From the NCBI GenBank assembly GCA_016098155.1, contig JAAAJB010000455.1, positions 1 to 28,990 on the forward strand: DNA of 28,990 bases, read 5' to 3'. Position numbers and translations under genes: made by a program. The stretch comes from Actinomortierella ambigua (taxonomy: Eukaryota; Mortierellomycota; Mortierellomycetes; Mortierellales; Mortierellaceae). Of the stretch, positions 9,210 through 18,762 are shown piece after piece. Under the pieces are notes generated by a model. The model had not been told where the DNA came from. It saw only the letters and a program-made list of their open reading frames with translations, and searched no databases. How positions within the stretch are numbered: the first letter of the stretch is position 1; each line of letters begins with the position of its first letter.

Positions 9210-11773
9210 ATGGAAACTAATCCTTCGTCGGCGGTAAGGAGCAGACCACGTGACTATTTTATCTCCGCGCGTGGCAGCCAAAAAAAAATGCTCTCTCTCT
9301 GATTGCACGATATTCTATACCGTTAGCAATCCCTTCTCGTTCTAGGAAATAAGCTTGGTTCAGGAACATTCGGTGTCGTCCACAAAGCTCTATACGGAGA
9401 CCAGCCCTGTGCAGCCAAGACATTCTTCGTCACTCAGTCGGAGCTTGACCGAAAGACCATCAACAAGGAGATCTCAGTCCTCCAGCGACTCCGCTTCCGC
9501 CATGTCATCCAGTTTTACCGAACCCATGAACAAAACGATCAAATCTACATCCTCATGGAACTGGCCGAGAAAGGCAGTCTTGCACACGCTATCACCAAGG
9601 GCCATCTCGCGTGCGACGACTGGGTGACCAAGACGCGACTCGCTCATGAGATTGCTCGCGGCCTCGCCTACATCCATCAGGAAGGCGTCCTCCACCGCGA
9701 CCTCAAGAGTGCCAACGTGCTTCTAACCAAGCACATGGAGGTCAAGCTGGCCGACTTTGGATTGGCTCAAATCCGGTCGATGACCAGTACAGCCTCCAGT
9801 GTCAGCGGTCAAGCGTCCAAGGGTGCTGCTGGGACACTTCGGTGGCTAGCACCGGAGCTACTTTACGCAGCCAAGCCCATGTACTCGACCAAGTCAGATG
9901 TGTATGCTCTAGGAGTGGTGATGTGGGAGATGGCGGCCGACTGCACTCGGCCGTTCAGAGACCAGCATGACGATGCACTAGTTGCACTCAGTGTCAAGGG
10001 TGGTAATCGCGAACAACTGCCTGGTGACACACCAACCGAATACCGCCAGTGGGTTGAGCGCTGCTGGGCCCAGAATCCGCGCGATCGACCGAGCGCTGGT
10101 AACGTGATTCTGGTGCATGATGAATCCCCCGAAGAGAGCATCGATACGGATGGGTACCTCCTTGATCTTGGCAGTATCGGAACTGGATTGACACATGCAT
10201 CAAATGCTCACAATCGCGATGATGGAGGATTTGAACAGGATGCGATACCTGATAACCATGATGACTATGCAGATAGTTTGCCACAGACAGATGACGATGT
10301 GGTGACCTATTTTTGCACATTAGCCAAGGCAGAGAACACCGATGCACAGCTGTTTCTCGGATGGATTTATGGCCATGGCCGAGGCGTACGCAAGAGTGAG
10401 CGAGACTCGTTTTGGTGGTACCGCAAGGCAGCCAATGGCGGGAATGTGGTAGCACAGGTACGACTCGCTAGAATGTACCAGCACGGGCAGGGTATTGTTT
10501 CGAGCAATGCCTCCAAGGCGGCGACATGGTATCGTCGAGCAGCTGATGGTGGCAGCGCAGAAGCACAACTTGCACTTGGAAAGATGTACACCGATGGCTA
10601 TGGAGTCGAGGAAGACACTTCCCAAGCAGCTAGATGGTATGAGATGGCAGCCAAGCAAGGACGCCATGAAGCTCAGACCATCCTTGGGCAATGGTTCGCT
10701 CTTGGCCGAGGAGTGATGTTCCAAAGCGATGAACAAGCAGTCAAGTGGCTCACAATGGCAGCAGAACAAGGGAATCCGACAGCGCAGAGAGAACTTGGCC
10801 GGATGTATATGTATGGACGAGGACCCCAGCATAGTGACGCTGATCCAACCAAGTGGTCTACCGAGGTAGTTTGGAATGACAAAGCAAGGCGATTGTTACT
10901 TGTCCCACTATTAGCACGGAGATAATCATCACTGCATCCTTTTTCTTTTTATTTATCTTTAATGACCTTCAGTTGTCTATTACGCGGGATGAGCAAGACG
11001 AGGAAGCCAATCAGAGAATGGACAAGGCGGCAGAACAAGAGGATGCCATTGCACGATACCACTTTGGGTTGATGTACCTGTATGGACGAGGAGTCGAGCA
11101 GAGCGATGTTGAGGCGGTCAAATGGTATACCAAGGCAGCAGAACAAGGGGATGTCATTGCACAAAAAAATCTTGGAATGATGTACCGGTGCGGACGAGGA
11201 GTCGAGCAGAGCGATGTTGAAGCGGTCAGATGGTACACCAAGGCAGCAGAGCAAGGAGATGCTAATGCACAAAGCAACCTTGGATGGATGTACGAGCAAG
11301 GACAAGGAGTTGAGCAGAGCGATGTTGAGGCGGTCAAATGGTATACCAAGGCAGCAGGGCAAGGCTATGATATTGCACAACTCCGTCTTGGATGGATGTA
11401 CAAGCACGGACGAGGAGTCGATCAGAGCGATATTGAGGCAGTCAAATGGTACACCAAGGCAGCAGAGCAAGGGAATGCCGCTGCACAAAACAATCTTGGA
11501 TTGATGTACCAGCTCGGACGAGGGGTCGATCAGAGCGACGTTGAGGCGGTCAAATTGTACACTAAGGCAGTAAAACAAGGGGATGCCAAGGCACAAAACA
11601 ATCTTGGATTGATGTACGAGCACGGACGAGGAGTCGATCAGAGCGATGTTGAGGCGGTCAAATGGTGTACCAAGGCAGCAGGACAAGGGATTGCCGCTGC
11701 ACAAACCAACCTTAGGCGGTACTATGATCTTGATCGAGGGGTCGATCAGAGCGATATTGACGCGACCAAATGA
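9210..11773 (+). CDS. TKL-like protein kinase fused to Sel1 repeats, copy 1, truncated by TGA
   Basis: Exons 9210-9233, 9327-10865 and 10973-11773 join in phase 0 (787 residues). Exon 1 encodes only METNPSSA. Using gtaagg and the acceptor at 9325-9326 leads directly into LLVLGNKLGSGTFGVVHK, a clean glycine loop. The kinase domain (about 14-280) has Lys39, Glu56, HRD at 131-133, Asn138, DFG at 151-153 and APE at 183-185, so it is predicted active. A roughly 60-residue acidic linker follows. Sel1 repeats start near residue 340: about five degenerate units in exon 2, then seven regular 36-residue units in exon 3. The reading frame ends at TGA 11771-11773, where copy 2 has TGG (Trp). Sel1 arrays are known protein-interaction solenoids. 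The function and binding partner are unknown. Confidence 0.82.
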
Positions 11774-12171
11774 TATAGTCGGAGCGCCGCTCAGTACGAA
11801 GAATTTGCTCAATTTAACATTGCGTCAATGTACGAGCTTGGTCTAGCAATGGATCTATGTTACGATGGGCCTATGCGTCTGTATCAGGAAACTGCTGCCA
11901 TGGGTGAGCCAAATACCTACTTTCACGTTCAATGGCTGACAATCTTTACCTACCTTGACGGCCAAGCTACGCCTAATGCTCAACACATGTTTACGTTGTA
12001 TAACCGTGGAGCTGACCAAGGATATGCTGCCGCTCAGCAGGCCCTTGAGCGGATGTACGAGAGGAGACTTGGTGCTGCCCAGGATGCGATTGTATGGTAC
12101 AGCAAGGCTGCTGCTCGAGGCCATACGGATGCTAAGCAGAGAATGGTGTTCCTTCAAGACCACTGGATTGA
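11774..12171 (+). pseudogene. Decayed C-terminal part of kinase/Sel1 copy 1
   Basis: The frame of exon 3 stays open after TGA 11771-11773 and matches the copy 2 C-terminus closely (AQFNIASMYELGLA, HVQWLT, YLDGQAT, IVWYSKAAARGHTDAKQRM). Relative to copy 2 it has lost 9 nt (three residues after AQD, near 12087) and one base near 12163. The last indel shifts the final codons so that the copy 2 stop is missed. The region would be untranslated unless the TGA is read through or is an assembly error. Confidence 0.8.
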
Positions 12172-12944
12172 TGCCCGAGTAGTAGGGTCAAAGTTAGATT
12201 ATTTTCTTGAGCTGCTCTGCCAACTTAGAACTCCATTTGTCTTGTCAGAACATCTATCTCTTGCTCTCTCCCTATCGCCGATTTTGACCCCCCCCCCTAT
12301 CGTGACTGATAGACCAAGCTCAAACACAGCTCCACCTTCCTATCATTGTTGTGCATCGGTTTCATTGGAGTGTCATGAACGCAACCTACATATCTCATTC
12401 CACTTAACTCTACTCGCCGTTGCTCCCTTTCTGTCGGTCCGCCTTGCCACCCGCTGTCGGGTGGGTAGCCCGCGAAAAGGGTGCCCTTCCCTTCATCTCT
12501 TCTTTTTTATCTTGTTCTCTGAATTGTCTAAATTAGAATATTTAAAAAATTGAAAGCATGCAGTCGGCACTCAGCAGGTCAGCGACCCTTCAGATCGGTC
12601 TGCTGGATTTTTGAAACTGGGAGAGCTGAACAGCCGTCTGCAGGGTCCCGTCTGCTGTGAGTTTCTGCGAGGGGCCGTGATGCTCAACTGCCATCACAAC
12701 TTTTGCAGCACATGTCTTCGGCGGCGTCCGACGAGGAATCCGCATGCCCTGTACGCTCGCTAGAGTCCCAACACTGCGCATGTTCGGCGCAATGTCGCCC
12801 TCGAGGAAGCTCAAAGTCCAATCCATTTTTGCGTTGAATTCATGTGGCCACTTGACCCTTCGGGTCAAATTGCAGACACACGTCTCACGATGGCATTTTG
12901 GTGAGAACTAACACCGATCCTTCTTTTTTCGCTTTTGTATCATG
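12172..12944. other. Downstream block of duplication copy 1, no gene
   Basis: To 12873 this aligns with the sequence after copy 2 (17953-18510), including a conserved CT-rich stretch and a ctgtcggtccgccttg block. Copy 1 has a 7-bp inverted repeat CCACCCG/CGGGTGG at 12447-12453 and 12458-12464 with a 4-nt loop; copy 2 keeps only part of it. A 92-codon minus-strand frame (12590-12868) is not maintained in copy 2, so I do not call it a gene. Confidence 0.5.
12447..12464. repeat. Short perfect inverted repeat (7-bp arms)
   Basis: The arms ccacccg and cgggtgg flank a 4-nt loop, ctgt, about 275 nt after the decayed copy 1 C-terminus. In copy 2 the equivalent site is only partly self-complementary. 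It may be a transcript-end hairpin or chance. Confidence 0.35.
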
Positions 12945-13314
12945 TCAGTTTATTGCCGACACGGTGAGGATCATATTTTTCGGACCCTCAACAATGTCAA
13001 AGCCAGCTACAAGTTCAACGGTACTCCTTGGTCGCTTGAAAGGCTCCTGTTGCTCCTGCAGCTGTTGCAAATAGAAGACTACATCCTGGTCTTCAAGCTG
13101 CTCTTGCAAGAACGCCCACCAGTTCAACAACATCATCCCTTCAAAGAGCGGGCCCAGCATGGTTCGGAAAGCCCAGAAGACACCTATCCGATAGTGTGAT
13201 TGCTCCAGGTGCTCTTGGTAGATCGCTTTAACCCCCCCCCCTCACTTCTGGTGGCGTGTATTTGGCGACCCTGAGCCGTTGAAAGGCTGTGATCAAGTAG
13301 TGGTAGAAAGCCAT
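12945..13314 (-). pseudogene. Fragment resembling METTL25/RRNAD1-type methyltransferase C-terminus, frameshifted
   Basis: The minus strand reads MAFYHYLITAFQRLRVAKYT (from ATG 13314), then breaks at a run of 10 G (plus-strand C run at about 13232-13241). It resumes in another frame with KAIYQEHLEQSHYRIGVFWA, TMLGPLFEGMMLL, WAFLQEQ and finally FDIVEGPKNMILTVSAIN before TGA. The order aromatic helix, LAP-x-x-E-x-x-ILLDR-like helix, LQE, then FDP-x-x-SPRN-like end is what I recall of the C-terminus of the Methyltransf_32 (METTL25/RRNAD1) family. No SAM-binding N-terminal domain is present. The assignment is from motif memory and is tentative. The homopolymer break could be a sequencing error, but the missing domain makes it a fragment in any case. 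Confidence 0.45.
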
Positions 13315-13849
13315 TTCGACGATACATACCCATCCGGCCTAACTCAGGCGCGCACGGTCGGTGGTCCTGGATGAATGGAGCCCCGTGGATCGTGGTCAGT
13401 CAACCTAGAGAGTTCTCAAATTTCCTCAACATGTCTCCAAGGCTCAGGGCGTTAGGAACCCGTTGCTATTCGGTCAAGTTGTACGGCGTCTTCCCCGATA
13501 AAGGCGTGGTGGCGATGACCCAAACGCATCCGACAATTAACATGGTCCATGTGCCGCTGATGTCGTACACAGGCCCCATAATAGCTGAGTTTGGTTCCAC
13601 TGTAGACTCTCACTGACCAAGCTCCAGCGTGGGATAGGATTCACTATGCTTGCAATATCAGCCGCTTCCTTCCTTCGCGAGAAAGAGAGAGACACCTCCC
13701 AAAAAAGGGAATACTAAAAAAGTCATTGTTCAGTTTCGCGAGTTCCGAAGGTTTGGCCCCACGTCTTTTCCACCCTTCTTTATGGTATCATTCCAGTGGA
13801 GGGGAGGGAGCCATGAAAGAAAGGAATGATCCCTCCCTCTTTTTTTTCG
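13315..13849. other. Spacer between the two duplication copies
   Basis: About 535 bp unique to the spacer. On the minus strand a 37-codon frame from ATG 13579 to TAG 13466 reads MGPVYDISGTWTMLIVGCVW and continues hydrophobic, like one transmembrane segment of a transporter; it may be a relic. Otherwise only a T run just before the start of copy 2 is visible. Confidence 0.35.
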
Positions 13850-14568
13850 ATCTCCTCGATGGTCACATCCACTTGACAACGCCTTGATCGACACCGTCTA
13901 CTAAAGATGTATGCGAGACGCTCTACTTTCCCACACCTCAACTCTTTTCAAAAGTCCCTCGTATGGAGAGTCTCCTTCACTCATGTGTGGGTCGTCCGCT
14001 CAAATCAGCATCTGGTGCGTTGGTCCAAGATCAGACGCGCCAGGCTGCTCCTTTCTACGATATTGGATCCGGCGGGCAAATATCATTTACTCGTTGGTCC
14101 ATGAGACTTTACCGTAGGAACAAGGATGAACGGAGTGGAAGGGCTCAGAGATGAGGGGATGGGAATAACAGGGCCAAGATGCATAGAGACGCTGGCAGCA
14201 AGAATAAGTGCGAATAAAACTGCCTCGTGGTGTATGCCACAGTTCAACTGCGGCTGTTAACCATGGAGTCTAGGTAAAAATAAAGATTCTCTCGTTTTGC
14301 ATGGTAATCCTCTTTGGATGGTGGCATGGGCTTCCATGTCAGATTTGTGTTTCGCGCACCATGGCTTGGGTGGTCAGACTTTTATGTGCGAGGCAGGGAC
14401 CCGCCTCCCAACCATGGAGTCTCTCATGCACGTCATGGGATCGACTATGAGGCGTTGGTGTAACCATGGGTGACGTCGAACAGTTCAGAAAGTCGGACAG
14501 AGCAATGCCTCATCTCATTCACTCAATTGTCAACCCCATCTCCATTCCCACACAATCCATCATCTTCA
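13850..14568 (+). promoter_or_regulatory. Duplicated upstream region of kinase/Sel1 copy 2
   Basis: About 720 bp matching the upstream region of copy 1. Three overlapping short plus-strand frames at 13907-14154 exist here, but their equivalents are interrupted in copy 1. I read this as promoter or leader DNA shared by both copies. Confidence 0.5.
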
Positions 14569-17500
14569 ATGGAAACTAATCCTTCGTCCGCGGTAAGGAG
14601 CAAACCACGTGGCTATTTTTGTCGCGCGCGTGGCAGGCCCAAAAAAAATTACATGCTCCCTCTCTGATAGCACGATATTCTATACCGTTAGCAATCCCTT
14701 CTCGTTCTAGGAAACAAGCTTGGTTCAGGAACGTTCGGAGTCGTCCATCAAGCGCTATACGGAGACCAGCCCTGTGCAGCCAAGGCATTCTTCGTCAGTC
14801 AGTCGGAGCTTGACCGAAAAACCATCAACAAGGAGATCTCGGTCCTCCAGCGACTCCGCTTCCGCCATGTCATCCAGTTCTACCGAACCCATGAACACAA
14901 AGACCGCATCTACATCCTCATGGAACTGGCCGAGAAAGGCAGCCTTGCACACGCTATCACCAAGGGTCATCTCACGTGCGACGACTGGGGGACCAAGTCG
15001 CGACTCGCTCATGAGATTGCTCTTGGACTCGCCTACATCCATCAAGAAGGCGTCCTCCACCGCGACCTCAAGAGTGCCAATGTGCTCCTGACCAAGCACA
15101 TGGAGGTCAAGCTGGCCGACTTTGGATTGGCTCAAATCCGGTCGATGGCCAGTGCAGCCTCCAGTGCCAGCAGTCAAACGTCCAAGGGTGCTGCTGGGAC
15201 ACTTCGATGGCTAGCACCCGAGCTACTTTATGCTGTCAAACCCATATACTCGACCAAGTCGGATGTGTATGCTCTAGGAGTAGTGATGTGGGAGATGGCG
15301 GGCGCTTGCACCCGGCCGTTCAAAGACCAGCATGACGATGCACTAGTTGCACTCAGTGTCAAGAATGGTCATCGCGAACAACTGCCTGGTAGCACACCAA
15401 CCGAATACCGCCAGTGGGTTGAGCGATGCTGGGCCCAAGACCCATGCGATCGACCGAACGCTGGTAGCGTGATACTGGTACACGATGAATCCACCGAAGA
15501 GAGCACCTATACGGGTGGGAGCTTTCTTGACCTTAGCAGTAGCGGAACTGGACTGGCACATGCACCAAAAACCCACATTCTTAGTGACGAAGGATTTGAA
15601 CAGGATGGGATACATGGGAGCCATGAAGACTACGTTGGTAGTTTGCCACAGACAGATGACGACGTGATGACCTATTTTTGCACGGCGGCCAAGGCACAGA
15701 ATACCGATGCACAGCTGTTTCTCGGATGGATCTATTGTCACGGCCGAGGCGTCGGCAAGAGTGAACAGGACTCGTTTTGGTGGTACCGCACGGCAGCAAA
15801 TGGCGGGAGTGTGATAGCACAGATACTCCTCGCTAGAATGTACCAGCACGGGCAGGGCATTGTTTCGAGCAATGCTTTCAAGGCCGCGTCATGGTATCGT
15901 AGAGCGGCTGATGGTGGCAGCGCAGAGGCACAACTTGCACTTGGAAAGATGTACACTGATGGCTATGGAGTCAAGGAAGATACTTCCCAGGCAGCCCGAT
16001 GGTATGAGATGGCAGCCAAACAAGGACATAATGAAGCTCAGACCATACTTGGGCAATGGTTCGCTCTTGGACGAGGGGTGATTCAGAGCGATGAGCAGGC
16101 AGTCAAATGGCTCACTCTAGCAGCAGAACAAGGGAATACAGCAGCGCAGACAAGGCTAGGTCAAATGTATCTAGATCAATATGTATACCGGCGATTCTTA
16201 AGCAGTGAGAACACGTGGCGCACCAAGTTGACTGTATTGGTATGGGAGGCTGTGGAGGGCAAAGTTTGAAAAGTGAATTATGTGATGATGATGTTCTTTC
16301 TCCGACCAGATAGCGCAATGACAATAATACCTGAATTTATCCTACCGGCATTTTGTGTTTTCGTCGATTCTTAGTTCTCTGGTACGCTGTATAAGCAAGG
16401 CGACCAAACAAACCAGAATGTAGGCATGGCGGTCAAGTGGCTCACGAAGGCAGCAGAACAAGGGGATGCTAATGCACAAAGTAAACTTGGTTGGATGTAC
16501 GAGTACGGACAAGGAATGGAGCACAGCGATGTGGAGGCGGTCAAATGGTACACCAAGGCAGCAGAACAAGGGAATGCCATTGCACAAGAAAGCCTTGGAC
16601 TGCTATACCTGCAAGGACGAGGAGTTAAGCAGAGCGATATTGAGGCGGTCAAATGGTACACCAAGGCAGCAGAACAAGGGAATGCCGCTGCACANNNNNN
16701 NNNNNNNNNNNNNNNNNNNNNNNNNNNNNNNNNNNNNNNNNNNNNNNNNNNNNNNNNNNNNNNNNNNNNNNNNNNNNNNNNNNNNNNNNNNNNNAAGGCA
16801 GCAGAACAAGGGAATGCCGCTGCACAGAGCAACCTTGGAATGATGTACCAGTATGGACAAGGAATCGATCAGAGCGATGTTGAGGCGGTCAACTGGTACA
16901 TGAAGGCAGCAGAACAAGGGAATGCCATTGCACAAAACAACCTTGGATCGATGTACCAGTATGGACGGGGAGTCGAGCAGAGCGATGTTGAGGCGGTCAA
17001 ATGGTACACCAAGGCAGCAGAACAAGGGAATGCCGCTGCACAGAGCAACCTTGGAATGATGTACCAGTATGGACAAGGAATCGATCAGAGCGATGTTGAG
17101 GCGGTCAACTGGTATATGAAGGCAGCAGAACAAGGGAATGCCATTGCACAAAACAACCTTGGATCGATGTACCAGTATGGACGGGGAGTCGAGCAGAGCG
17201 ATGTTGAGGCGGTCAAATGGTACACCAAGGCTGCGGAAAAAGGGAATGCCGCTGCTCAGAGCAACCTTGGGTCGATGTACCAGTATGGACAAGGAGTCGA
17301 TCAGAGCGATGTTGAGGCGGTCAACTGGTATATGAAGGCAGCAGAACAAGGGAATGCCATTGCACAAGGCAACCTTGGAATGATGTATCCGCAAGGACGA
17401 GGAGTCGATCAGAGCGATATTGAGGCCTTTAAATGGTACATCAAGGCAGCAGGTCAAGGCGATGACAATGCACAAAACAATCTTGGGTGGTGCTATGATC

Positions 17501-17952
17501 TTGGTCGAGGGGTTGAACAGTGCGATGTTGACGCAGCCAAGTGGTACAGTCGGAGCGCCGCTCAGCACAACGAATTTGCTCAATTCAACATTGCTTCTAT
17601 GTACGAGCTTGGTCTCGCAGTGGATCCACTTGGTGAAGGGCCTCTGCACTTGTATCAGGAAGCTGCTGCTAAGGGTGAACCAAGCGCTCGTTTTCACGTT
17701 CAATGGCTGACATCCCCCATCTACCTTGACGGCCAAGCTACGACCGACGCTCAACACATCTTTACGTTGTATAACCGTGGAGCTGAACAAGGATATACTG
17801 CTGCTCAGCAGGCTCTTGGGCGGATGTACGAGAGAGGCCTCGGGGTTGCACAGGATGCAAGGGAGGCAATTGTATGGTACAGCAAGGCTGCTGCTCGAGG
17901 CCACACGGATGCTAAGCAGAGAATGGAGTTCCTTCAAGGTCACTTGGATTGA
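14569..17952 (+). CDS. TKL-like protein kinase fused to Sel1 repeats, copy 2, full length across an assembly gap
   Basis: Exons 14569-14592, 14692-16239 and 16375-17952 join in phase 0, giving 1049 residues including 34 unknown ones at the gap. The splice plan is the same as copy 1: METNPSSA, then QSLLVLGNKLGSGTFGVVHQ. The kinase keeps the catalytic Lys, HRD, DFG and APE motifs and is predicted active. A variable linker is followed by about five degenerate Sel1 units before the second intron. At least nine near-identical 36-residue units follow (consensus pieces KAAEQGNA, LGxMYQYGxGVxQSDVEAVKWY), and then four divergent units to the stop. Unlike copy 1, the array reads through TGG at the truncation site and ends normally at TGA 17950-17952. 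The repeat number is not resolved. Known Sel1 proteins are adaptor scaffolds; here the array probably senses or binds a partner for the kinase (inference). Confidence 0.83.
16695..16794. other. Assembly gap (100 N) inside the Sel1 array
   Basis: Exactly 100 N, a usual placeholder length. The 32 nt to the left (16663-16694) are identical to the 32 nt to the right (16795-16826). The reading frame crosses it only because 100 plus 32 is a multiple of three. Confidence 0.97.
16795..17226 (+). repeat. Two tandem 216-bp blocks, each two Sel1 units
   Basis: 16795-17010 and 17011-17226 differ, by eye, at a single base (tacatg versus tatatg, silent). Each block encodes one GNAAAQSNLGMMYQYGQG unit and one GNAIAQNNLGSMYQYGRG unit. 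A third, more diverged partial block follows. This indicates recent expansion in two-unit steps. Confidence 0.9.
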
Positions 17953-18762
17953 TGCCTTGTGATTGGGTCAAAGTTAGATTGTCGTCGTTGAGCTGCCAAC
18001 TGAGAACTCCATTTGTCTTGTCGGAGCATCCATCTCTTGCTCTTTCACTCTCTCACTCTCACCTTCCTATTATTGTTGTGCATCGGCTTCATCGGAGTAT
18101 CATGCACGTGACCTACCCGCCGTTGCTCCCTGTCGGTCCGCCTTGCTACCCCCTGTCGGGTGGATAGCCCGCAAAAAGGGTTCCCTTCTCTTTCTCTCCT
18201 CTTTTTTATCTTCTCTCTTTTTTGTCTGTGTACGTTGAATTGTCTAGAATACTTAAAATATAAAATCGTGCAGTCGGCACCCCAGGGTCAGCGATCCTTC
18301 GGATTGGCCTGCTGGGTCTTTGAAACTAGGTGAGCTGGACAGCCGTTTGCAGGGTCCTATCTGCTGCTAGTTTCTGAGAGGGGCCGTGATGCTCAACCGC
18401 CATCACAACTTCTGCAGCGCATGTCTTCGCCGGCATCTCGACGAGGGAGTTGAAAGTCCATTGCATTTATGCATTGAATTCACGGGCCATTTGAGCCTCG
18501 GTCAAATTGCCCGTGACCTGGATCGTGGTGAAGTAACTCGCGACGTAACCTTTTGAGCATGTTTCCTATTATCGTTATTATTATTGTTATTGTACAACAG
18601 CTAGAAATTGAACGATGTGCACGACACAAACGAATGTCTAGATGAAAAGGGAAGTATGAATTGAGACTGTCGAGTGAGGGTGTAGGCAAGATGTCGGCAT
18701 CTTTTCCATCCAGGTCGAGTGAATCAGCCACTCGTACTATCGGAGAGTCTATTCTGTCTCCT
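17953..18762. other. Downstream block of copy 2 and 3' flank of a DHA2 gene
   Basis: To about 18510 this matches the copy 1 downstream block (cttgtcggagcatc, ctgtcggtccgccttg, gaggggccgtgatgctcaac). The remaining 250 bp lie behind the 3' end of the minus-strand DHA2 gene and include an ATT/GTT-rich stretch at about 18568-18595. No gene seen. Confidence 0.5.

Larger units (their letters stand above)
8501..12873. repeat. Segmental duplication, copy 1 (kinase/Sel1 unit)
   Basis: Starting at atctcctcgatggtcacatc (8501), the sequence aligns colinearly with 13850-18510. The alignment covers about 700 bp upstream of the kinase start, the whole gene, and about 680 bp downstream to gtcaaattgc (ending 12873). 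Differences are substitutions, small indels and changes in repeat number. The downstream part contains an extra stretch of about 75 nt missing from copy 2. Confidence 0.9.
13850..18510. repeat. Segmental duplication, copy 2 (kinase/Sel1 unit)
   Basis: Direct-orientation partner of 8501-12873, starting at atctcctcgatggtcacatc and ending at gtcaaattgc. It is longer than copy 1 mainly because the Sel1 array is longer, and it contains an assembly gap, so its true length is unknown. Confidence 0.9.

Noticed and set aside
9234..9345. Alternative donors in the kinase leader (after ccac or gcgc, phase 1) joined to the acceptor at 9344-9345
   Set aside because: They give an open frame but use weak donors. 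The gtaagg donor with the upstream acceptor keeps phase 0 and gives a better kinase start in both copies.
10866..10925. TAA at 10923 as the real end of kinase copy 1
   Set aside because: A gt at 10866 and ttcag at 10968-10972 join two Sel1-coding segments in phase 0. Copy 2 has an intron at the equivalent place, so reading to 10925 is intron read-through.
10949..11812. 287-codon antisense frame across copy 1 exon 3
   Set aside because: Same artefact as in copy 2. It has no start context, domain or splice logic of its own.
12590..12868. 92-codon minus-strand frame downstream of kinase copy 1
   Set aside because: The duplicated sequence in copy 2 has indels and a roughly 75-nt loss that destroy the frame, so there is no sign of coding constraint.
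16695..16794. Treating the 100 N as a true 100-nt piece encoding 34 residues
   Set aside because: The length is a placeholder. The in-frame result follows from 132 nt between identical flanks and does not fit the 108-nt repeat period.
16603..17943. 446-codon open frame antisense to the Sel1 array of copy 2, itself made of repeats
   Set aside because: It mirrors the 36-residue Sel1 repeat on the other strand. The repeating codon pattern just lacks stops in that frame. The plus strand has the domain structure and splice sites.
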